DNA of 64,000 bases from Thermomucor indicae-seudaticae. Its lineage: Eukaryota; Mucoromycota; Mucoromycetes; Mucorales; Lichtheimiaceae. Made by a program: the position numbers and the translations under genes. The stretch is taken from positions 1 to 64,000 of the forward strand of contig JSYX01000015.1 of assembly GCA_000787465.1 (NCBI GenBank), in the 5' to 3' direction. Each line of letters opens with the position of its first letter. Within the stretch, counting starts at the first letter, position 1. Shown in pieces: positions 56,836 to 64,000 of the stretch. A model generated the notes under the pieces. That model ran no database searches. It worked only from the letters and a program-made list of their open reading frames with translations, and was not told the DNA's origin.

Positions 56836-57206
56836 ATGGCTCTTACTGCTAGTGACATTTGCAAATTCATCCTCGGTAAGATATAACACTTTGAGTTCTC
56901 TCTTTTTATTTCCGTTTGTATGTACGCCTGACACCATCCTGGATCATAGCCGTGATTCTTCCTCCCCTCGGTGTCTTCGCTGAACGGGGTAAGCTTGCAT
57001 AAACTGCTCGATTCTATTATTTCTAACAGAATTATTGTCGTGCAGGCTGTGGCGCTGACTTGTTGATTAACATCGGTTTGACGATTCTCGGTTGGATTCC
57101 AGGCAAGTGCTTTCGCGTCGGACCAGGAAAAGAACTGTTTCAGAAACTGACCGGGGTGCATGAAATAGGCGTCATTCACGCTTTCTATATCATTCTCAAA
57201 TACTAA
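56836..57206 (+). CDS. PMP3: Plasma membrane proteolipid 3 (UPF0057)
   Basis: 57-aa hydrophobic protein that in yeast controls membrane potential and salt sensitivity. Exons 56836-56875, 56950-56988, 57046-57102, 57169-57206. Sequence landmarks: MALTASDICKFILAVILPP, GVFAERGCGADLLINIGLT, LGWIPGVIHAFYIILKY*; two TM helices of normal length. Four exons for 58 codons is a high intron density. Intron 3 has a GCAAGT donor at 57103. Confidence 0.96.
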
Positions 57207-58512
57207 AAGTCAACTGTATATTCCTTATGATTAACTAGCTTTCTATTATTCTTATAAACGAGCGAGTGTTCTGCTTCTTATCTTGCCGGAAAAACGCTTT
57301 GTCGGTTTTTGAAATGCGTATGTCCTTTTCCGGAGTTGATTCCAAAACGGAGGTCTGTGAAGCAACAGGGTTTTCTTTTGCTATCCTTGCCTGTTTACCG
57401 AAAGACCCGCGTATTCAGAGATAAACTTGAGTAGCTCATGTAGTGTACAATCTATCATAACACCGGGTCCTTGTAGAAATAAAGGATAAGGAGACGGAGT
57501 ATGCTTGTCCTAATGCAGTAACGGCTGCTAAAGTTTACAGCTTAGCTTCACTGGTGCAGACCGAACCATTGACGTCAGACAGAGCGTAATTATGGAAGCT
57601 GCTAACAGATAAATAAAGTATGCGGATGGGTAATCGATCATTGCGGGTACAGCAAGTGCTTTGGTTTATAGCGTGTTGATACGCGCAGCGTTGCCATAAC
57701 AAACACAGTCGATCTCACGCGCCGAAATCACTTTTGGCCATCGAAAACCGTACGCATTTATCCCGTTCACGCCAGATTTAAGGGAAGTTTACGATTGTGC
57801 ACAGGGGGCGAAGAGGGGGCCTACATGTTGTCATGCGCAAATGCATAGGTTGACCTGACCCATTGCATCTTTCTGGTCTTTGACGCTAACGTACAATAGT
57901 AGAAAGTGGTTCTTAAGCCCAATGTGGCATCAGAAGTAATATATGTGACGGAAATGACATATTGAATGATGGATGCTTGTCGCATCACGGAGTTGGAAGA
58001 AAAGAGAGTGTGGCGAAGCATACAGGGGATCTCTCTGCAGCTTTGTTGGGTTCATCGCGCGCAAATGAGAAATTACTAGTAGGGCATCTCGCATTGATTA
58101 AATCTGTTGGCAAAGCCAGTCTGCACGGTAAGAAGCTTCCTGTCAAGGGCACAAGTAAATATAGAAGTTCCTCACGGTTATTTTTGCAAATGGGTATAAC
58201 TGGTAAAGTAAAAAAAAGATACGTATTATATAAGCCGGATTGCTCTGAGCGCGGACCCGTCTGCTGGGCTTCGACGCAAAAGAAAAGCGCAGTAGGCTAA
58301 GACTTTAATGGGAAAAATAAGAGAAAGCGATGCGTTGGTGACACGTCGGTCCTGGTTCTTTTGGGTCTTGTTCCTGTAATTCACCTTGTGTTACTGTGAT
58401 CCATGGATTCAAAAATAGCTACATTCGGGACATGCAAAGCTCCATTTATAAATCGTGAAAAAGTTTTCTGCACTTCTGCCGTAAACCGTTTTTTCTTTCT
58501 GTCTTCGTGATC
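57207..58512. other. Intergenic
   Basis: 1.3 kb between PMP3 and the chitin deacetylase gene. One plus-strand open frame (57962-58300, basic) has no recognisable domain and is not called. A TATAAAT is present at 58447-58453. Confidence 0.5.
58447..58453 (+). promoter_or_regulatory. TATA box of the chitin deacetylase gene
   Basis: TATAAAT about 60 bp upstream of the ATG at 58513. Confidence 0.45.
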
Positions 58513-59940
58513 ATGTCCATCCTGACTCGATTGTTTGTCTTGGCTACGCTGGCATTATCAGCAGCGAATGCTCAAGGATCTTCTGCTGCTGCTTCAGTCA
58601 CCCCATCGGCTTCCGGTTTCCAATTCAAGGAAAAATACCCTGAACCTGGCAGTGTCCCTTCACCAAAGCCAGAATGGATGTCTCTCATCGCAAACGCGAA
58701 CATTACTGATGCTCCCATCGTCAAGTCCAGTGGTAGCAATGGTAATTGATTCAGTTACCGCGGTAACGAAAAGAAAACTGAACTCCCATCCTGTTAGGTC
58801 CCCAACAGTCTGGCAACAGCGACCCTTATTGCGATTGGACCTTTACAGGTTGCACTCGTCCTACAGACATTGTAACATGCCCTGCCGGTCAATGGGGTAT
58901 CACTTATGATGATGGACCGACTGAATTCAGCCCTGCTCTGTATGATTTCCTCGATCAACGTAACCAAAAGGCTACCTTTTTTATGATTGGTGGTCAAGTT
59001 GTCCGATTCCCTGAATACGCGAAACGCGCCTTTAATGCTGGTCACGAATTGGCTATGCACACTTGGTAACGTAACGCCACTGAATAGAAATGAGAAACGA
59101 ACATCTCTGACCCCTAATTCCTTCAAGGTCTCATTCGTATTTGACTACCCAGACTAATGAACAAATTGTTGCCGAACTTAAGTGGACCGAATTAGCCATC
59201 AAAGAAATCACCGGCTATTCTCCCCGATTCTTCCGACCGGTAAGTAAGCATCCCCGTTTTCTTGACGCAAGGGACAACAGCCACTCCCTTCCATGCGCGC
59301 ACCCCCTAAGTCTTTTGTCACTCAATTTATGTCATTCATAGCCTTATGGTGATATTGATGATCGCGTCCGAAGCATTGCGGCAGCCCTGGGCTTTACTCG
59401 TAAGTTTCCCTTTTGCCCGAAAAGCCAGGAAATTGATTAATGCTATTATTAGCTGTTATCTGGGACCATGACACCCTCGACTGGATGGCGGGTGAAAACG
59501 CCAACTTCAACGAGCGATGGATTGACGGAAATGTGACCGAATGGGCTTCCCAAAATGCCACGGGTGGTGGTATTTCTCTTGAGCATGATCTGTATAAGCA
59601 AACTGTCGATGCCGCTATCCGCGTTTTGCCTGTCCTCGAGGTAAAGAAGAGAGAAAAAGGATAAAAAGAGCCAGGTTCTTGACGTTTTGACCATTAGAAT
59701 GCTTACAAAGTAACGACGGTCGGCAGCTGCACTGGTCAGCAAGCTTACAAGGAAAGCAATAATAATGCCACCACGACAGCTGCGCCTTCATCCACTGGCG
59801 TTACGGCCGCCGCTTCTGGATCCTCAGCACCTAGCCAATCTGCCAGTGCTAGTGACGAACCCAATGCTGGATCCCATTTGGCCCTTGGTGCAGCAGGCAC
59901 TTTATGGGTTGCAGCTGCACTTTCGTACCTGCTTGCTTAA
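58513..59940 (+). CDS. Chitin (polysaccharide) deacetylase, GPI-type
   Basis: Removes N-acetyl groups from chitin to give chitosan in the cell wall. Exons 58513-58741, 58798-59065, 59128-59239, 59342-59399, 59453-59640, 59698-59940; 365 aa. Signal peptide MSILTRLFVLATLALSAANA. NodB motifs in order: TYDDGP (catalytic base and metal Asp), HTWSHSYL (metal His pair rebuilt across intron 2), RPPYGDIDDR, DHDTLDW and ISLEHD. The C-terminal Ser/Ala/Thr tail ends in a hydrophobic segment (LGAAGTLWVAAALSYLLA) suited to a GPI anchor. Chitosan-rich walls and expanded deacetylase families are characteristic of Mucoromycota. Confidence 0.95.
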
Positions 59941-60489
59941 CTTATTTCTTCCCTCTCTTCCAGTGTTGTGTATCAAGTATGTAACTAGTTTTTACTTTTC
60001 ATCCAAAAAATCTTTAATCTAGTGTACCTCCTTGGTTTAAATGTAAAAGCAATGTAAGTTTACAGTAGCTTTTTTTTTCCAACAATTGCCAATTGTCTTA
60101 AAAGGCTACCGCTTTATGTGTGTTTGAGATAATCACTTTTGTAACGAACAGAGTCAGCCTGTGGTATATATATATATAGAAAAAGCTTTACTGTAAGCTA
60201 ATACAAAGACTAAGAAGTAGCTAACACCGGTCCGGACACAGTGTGCGTCCATCCACGGAAGTATACCCTTCCTTCACCAGTTCAGTAGCAAGTGTTGCCA
60301 AGCTGAGAGGCTCGGGAAGCCTATTATGCGAAACGTCAAGACGTAAGCTGCATCCTAAGTTAAGCTTTGGTCTGCCAATTGCCTTCGAATCCTCGGGAAT
60401 TTCCTTCTCTGTACATATACACTCTCCTCCAGTATTTTTTGGTAACCGTCACCTAGATAAATCGAGGTTCAAGGTCGCACTCTGAACGA
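59941..60489. other. Intergenic
   Basis: 549 bp with an A/T-rich 3' flank and a short TATATATATA run near 60165-60177. No gene seen. Confidence 0.5.
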
Positions 60490-62470
60490 ATGGGTGACCA
60501 CAAGCCTTGGCAATCAATACCTGATTTCGCCAATCGTGTGGCCCAAGAATGTTTGAAACAGTATAGCAAGCTTCCAAAAACCGGAAAACCAGTTGTTCAC
60601 GAAACCAAGGCCGAGTGGTCAGTGCTTGCCTGTATCCTGTCCGTTTACGCCAGTACGTAAAGTAATTTGCCATTCCAAGACAATGGGCTGATGTGCGGGA
60701 TAGCAAGCAAGGATGACCACGTCATCCGTGTGGTCTCATTAGGGTAAAGTAAAAACGCTGGTCCCGGTATCTGTTCCCGTGGCGTCTAATGTATGTTTAT
60801 CAATGCTGCAGGACAGGCTTAAAATGTTTGCCATACAGCAAACTGGTCAAGGACGGTCAGCAGGTTCATGATAGCCACGCAGAGGTGATTGCACGTCGAA
60901 ATTTTGTACAGTACGCGTCAGCAAAGTATTTGGTATTTACTACTGTTTGGTTGTAACTGCCTCTTCTCCCCAGTTACGTGCTGGATCAAGCGGAGAAACT
61001 GATAGCATCCGATGCAAACAAGGAACAGAGTCCTTTCCAGATCACAAGTGAGGGTCGTCTCAGTGTCCGGCCAGATTACAGTTTTCACATGTATATTAGC
61101 CAATCGCCCTGTAAGCAACATCGTCTATTGGGGAAGGCAGAAGGGAACATTGTTAATGCTGTATTATTGAATATCTCCTTCAGGTGGGGACGCTTCCATG
61201 TCGGCATTGGCTGATATGCAAACACCAGAATCCCTTGAAGCTTTCCGTGCTGGTTCAAAGCGGAGATCATTCACTGGTGTCACTGACGCGAGGGACATCT
61301 TCAAGGACAATATGTACAGCAACAAGAGACAGAAATTATCTTCCACTCCCAGCATTCAAGGGGAACAAGCAACTCCCCATGGGAACGGCATGCTCCAGAG
61401 AGGCCGATACGGCTTCGAACATGTAGGGGCACTTAGAACAAAGCCGGGTATTTTCAATCATGTTGTTCACAGTTTTGTCAAGATCCTGACATGTTTTGAT
61501 GGTAGGCCGTTTGGATTCGGATCCTACACTTTGTATGTCGTGCAGGTTGTTATTCTAAGGTGCAGCATTAATGGGAATGCTTCAAGACTTAACTAATTTT
61601 CCATCCTAGCGACAAGTTAGCGCGCTGGAATGTGGTTGGTTTGCAATCGGCACTGCTATCCCACATACTCGATAAGCCTATTTATCTTGAATCGGTCATT
61701 ATTGGCGATATGTATGATCAGCTTTCTCTAGAAAGGGCGTTGTTTGGACGTATTGAAAAGACCCTTAAAGGTTTGGAGTGTTTCCAAGAGACAGGCTCTA
61801 TAGAATATGTACTCTGCACATTCTAAGTTTTAGTTGATTGCTATAGGACTTCCCGCCCCTTATGTTCTACATCGACCAAAAGCTTTGCATACCGACGTAC
61901 CCTTCGAGTTTTCCAAGTCGACCTTAGAATCATTAGGAAAATATGAAGCTTTGATAACTAGCGGTACAGGTAAACTAATTAGAAGGAAAATAGGAAGGAA
62001 AGTGCTTACAGATCTATGACAAATGTAGCCATATCTTGGAGATTCGGAATGCAGAAGCCAGAAGTACTCGTCCAAGGTGCGAAGCAAGGTGCACCCAAGA
62101 ATAAGCCGCTAGGACCAAAAACCAGGTTAGAAATTCATTTAGCGTCATTAGAGTTGTTTCATGACACCAATACAAGGTTTTTCTTTTCTTTAGAGCATCC
62201 ATATGCAAATTGAACATCTTTCAGAAGTTCCTAAGTGTTTTAGGCTCTCTAAGGTAGGTTTTCCTGAGATTACCCTTAGTACCAAGCAAAAAAAATAGTT
62301 GACATCCAGAGAAAAGGACACTAAGTGACGAGGAGAAGTCAATGACATACCATGAATGGAAGACCAGAGCAAAACCGTATCAAATGGCAAAGACGTGCCT
62401 ATTAGACCAGTGTTTTATCAGCTGGTTGCAGACTCCTGATGACTATGAAGGATTTGTGGCAAACCAATAG
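60490..62470 (+). CDS. TAD1: tRNA-specific adenosine deaminase 1
   Basis: Deaminates A37 to inosine in tRNA-Ala. Exons 60490-60656, 60708-60743, 60812-60910, 60974-61110, 61184-61447, 61506-61545, 61610-61770, 61847-61969, 62029-62125, 62194-62253, 62326-62470; 442 aa. The ADAR-type deaminase domain has zinc/catalytic motifs VHDSHAEVIARRNF (His-Ala-Glu), SPCGDASM, where the PCG Cys is completed across an intron, and CMSCSDKLARWNVVGLQ, followed by IYLESVIIGD and the C-terminal KAKPYQMAK-like helix. Exon 2 is 36 nt and exon 6 is 40 nt. All eleven exons join in frame. Confidence 0.93.
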
Positions 62471-63706
62471 CAAACAAGGAAACTATCACGGGCACAGCGC
62501 TTACCCGCAAAAGTCTCGGTCGAGGATCATTTGCCCATGGAAATCGTCTTTTCCGCTATCTATCACCTGGTTTCTTAACGCTCAAGTCGTCGTAACAAGA
62601 AAATGGACAGCTTCATAGAATAGTTTCAGTGGACAACTACTGCATTGGTCAATGGCATTCGATGTTCCACGAGCTGTCAAGCCATCTGATCATTTGACGC
62701 TCAGAACGAAATCGGATTCACACTGAATACGATTAACCAAGTGACATAGCCGCAGAAGATGGTAATTCTATGGGTCGACGGTTACGTACAGCTAATGGTA
62801 CGAGTTCAGCATCTTATATGATGATGATGACGATTTGCAAACCGCAAGCATAACCCCAATCAGCATAACTGACTGAGCAAACTTCAGCACGTGATCTGTC
62901 GGCATAGACAAAAACCGCGAAAACGGTGATCGCTGAAACCGTTACTGTTACTTCGTTCCTCTAAGGCAACGAGCAGTGCCTATATGCCCTAGATGCTTGA
63001 ATTCTTGCCATGAAAAAGGGGGTCTGAAACTACAAACGAGTGTGCACTGTATCGCTTTAAGACCAGACACTTTGTTCACGGCGGATATTACAGAAACAAA
63101 GAGAAGCAAGTTGATACGATTCCTCCAGTTACTTGGAAAATCACGCACCTGGTCAGTGGCGCTAAGGACTCATGACAAGACGATCTGGGTTACACGAGTC
63201 ACCTAGTAAACAAAGAGCCAGAATCTCTAAAGAAAACTGTATTCAAAACAGACCTATATCAGACAAGCTTTGTTGGAAAAAGCAAAGCGTCCTAGTAAGA
63301 TCCATTGTCTTCGGACAAGCACAGGAGTTTGAAGGAGGGAAGGCAAAGATCTTTATCAGAAGGGAAGACCGAGTGTCGCACAAACGCATTTAGTAATGCG
63401 AACCAAGTCTTATGAGAAGCTTATGAGAACTTTTTCATGAAACACATTTGTCAAAGTTTCTTTCATCAGCAAAGAGAGAGAGACAAGGGAAAAGAGAGCA
63501 GAAAAGACACGGAGGAGGGGCGGTACCTCCTTTTGGTACATCCAACCTTCCCCTTAACGCGAAACGGTTTATCGTCATGCATCCTTCCTTTGACCAGTCA
63601 CCTAAACCCATTTTTAACATCCTTTTCAACAAACGCTTTCTTTCTCTCTCTTTTCTTTTCTTTTTTTCACGTTCCTTCCGATTATTTGTTCTTTGTCTTG
63701 AACAGA
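62471..63706. other. Intergenic
   Basis: 1.24 kb between TAD1 and the last gene. No conserved coding segment. The pyrimidine-rich stretch 63640-63700 probably belongs to the 5' leader of the next gene. Confidence 0.5.
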
Positions 63707-64000
63707 ATGGATATTCTGGATTTGGAAGGTCAGACAGCGCCGGAATCGACCCGTGGATTGTTTGATCCTCCTCCTCCTCCTCCTCCTCCTGCTAGTGCAG
63801 CAGACGTCCGGGTGAGTCCCAGTTATTATCATCCTTTACCGCCCCCACTTTCCTTATGCGATCTTCCTCAGGCGCTTAGCCAAAACGAATATGACGTTTC
63901 CGATGCGGAGCAGCAGCGAGCCAAGGTTTTATCAGGCTATCCATTTAATAACAGCAACCGGCCATCTTCTTTCCATCCTCGGAGCTCCTTGCATACGGTG
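63707..64000 (+). CDS. Proline-rich protein, N-terminal part only
   Basis: Exon 1 63707-63811 (MDILDLEGQTAPESTRG, then an eight-proline run) and exon 2 from 63872, open to the window edge (NEYDVSDAEQQRAKVLSGYP). At least 78 residues. A pyrimidine-rich tract ending in CAG immediately before the ATG suggests a spliced 5' leader. The family cannot be recognised from this fragment. Confidence 0.6.
   Translation, partial: MDILDLEGQTAPESTRGLFDPPPPPPPPASAADVRVSPSYYHPLPPPLSLCDLPQALSQNEYDVSDAEQQRAKVLSGYPFNNSNRPSSFHPRSSLHTV
63767..63790 (+). repeat. (CCT)8 coding microsatellite
   Basis: Eight perfect CCT codons encoding consecutive prolines, so length changes would stay in frame. Confidence 0.95.

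Noticed and set aside
57962..58300. 112-aa plus-strand open frame
   Set aside because: Basic, no domain, weak start context and no splice-linked neighbours.
60380..60400. TTCGAATCC resembling a tRNA T-arm
   Set aside because: No matching acceptor stem, D-arm or anticodon arm around it. I found no tRNA in the window, but this needs a covariance-model scan.
63448..63765. 105-aa open frame before the last gene
   Set aside because: It is pyrimidine-rich leader sequence translated in the wrong frame; the ATG at 63707 opens the spliced gene.
1..64000. CRISPR arrays, biosynthetic clusters, prophage or mitochondrial insertions
   Set aside because: No regularly spaced repeats, megasynthase modules, phage genes or organellar gene runs were seen.

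Overview
The window is a nuclear segment of a fungus, most probably an early-diverging (Mucoromycota-like) filamentous species. Evidence: dense short spliceosomal introns of mostly 52-80 bp with TNCTRAY-like branch sites, about 110 introns resolved here; a secreted GPI-type chitin deacetylase; and genes that ascomycete yeasts lack or have diverged strongly (EIF1AD-like, ZRANB2-like zinc finger/SR protein, PA-domain EDEM). Species assignment is inference. There is no bacterial, viral or CRISPR signature. Exon coordinates were deduced by eye from frame, splice signals and family conservation; most coding joins keep the frame exactly.

Layout. 0.5-2.1 kb: PFA3-type DHHC palmitoyltransferase (+). 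2.45-3.2 kb: PPxY-containing membrane protein (+). 3.5-6.7 kb: class 3 (diacylglycerol) lipase (-). 7.6-8.9 kb: EIF1AD-like protein and a TFIIS-central-domain-only protein (-). 9.0-9.4 kb: small Q-rich protein (+). 9.6-13.1 kb: lipin/PAH1 (-). 13.25-16.7 kb: EDEM/MNL1 mannosidase with PA domain (-). 16.9-19.2 kb: a secreted Ser/Thr-rich protein and an unknown low-complexity protein (-). 19.5-20.2 kb: V-ATPase subunit c (-), divergent from purine nucleoside phosphorylase (20.8-21.9 kb, +). 21.9-26.9 kb: DNA topoisomerase II with 19 exons (-). 26.9-31.7 kb: gene-poor, repeat-bearing island. 31.7-32.6 kb: RIB3 (+). 32.9-34.5 kb: coiled-coil protein (-). 34.5-37.9 kb: second gene-poor stretch. 37.9-40.9 kb: NUP88/NUP82 nucleoporin (+). 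42.2-43.8 kb: NSUN-type RNA m5C methyltransferase (+). 44.0-45.1 kb: small membrane protein (+) converging on a SRPBCC-like membrane protein (-). 45.2-47.7 kb: secreted I9-type inhibitor (+) converging on RAD21 cohesin (-). 48.2-49.5 kb: G-protein alpha (-). 50.6-53.5 kb: AGX1 aminotransferase and a rhodanese-methyltransferase fusion (-). 54.1-62.5 kb: a plus-strand run of PDX1, ZRANB2-like, PMP3, chitin deacetylase and TAD1. 63.7 kb-end: the start of an unknown proline-rich gene.

The genes are mainly unlinked housekeeping functions: chromosome mechanics (TOP2, RAD21), RNA (TAD1, NSUN, ZRANB2, EIF1AD), lipids (lipase, lipin), the ER/vacuole/membrane system (EDEM, VMA3, PFA3, PMP3) and metabolism (RIB3, PNP1, AGX1, PDX1). 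I see no gene cluster or dedicated defence or secondary-metabolite system. The most distinctive signals are the high number of apparent GC-AG introns (about nine), very small coding exons (12 nt, 16 nt and 11 nt), a TFIIS core stripped of its catalytic zinc ribbon, a methyltransferase fused to a probably inactive rhodanese, a topoisomerase II with a PIP-like N-terminal motif and almost no C-terminal domain, and a nested degenerate repeat in the gene-poor island.
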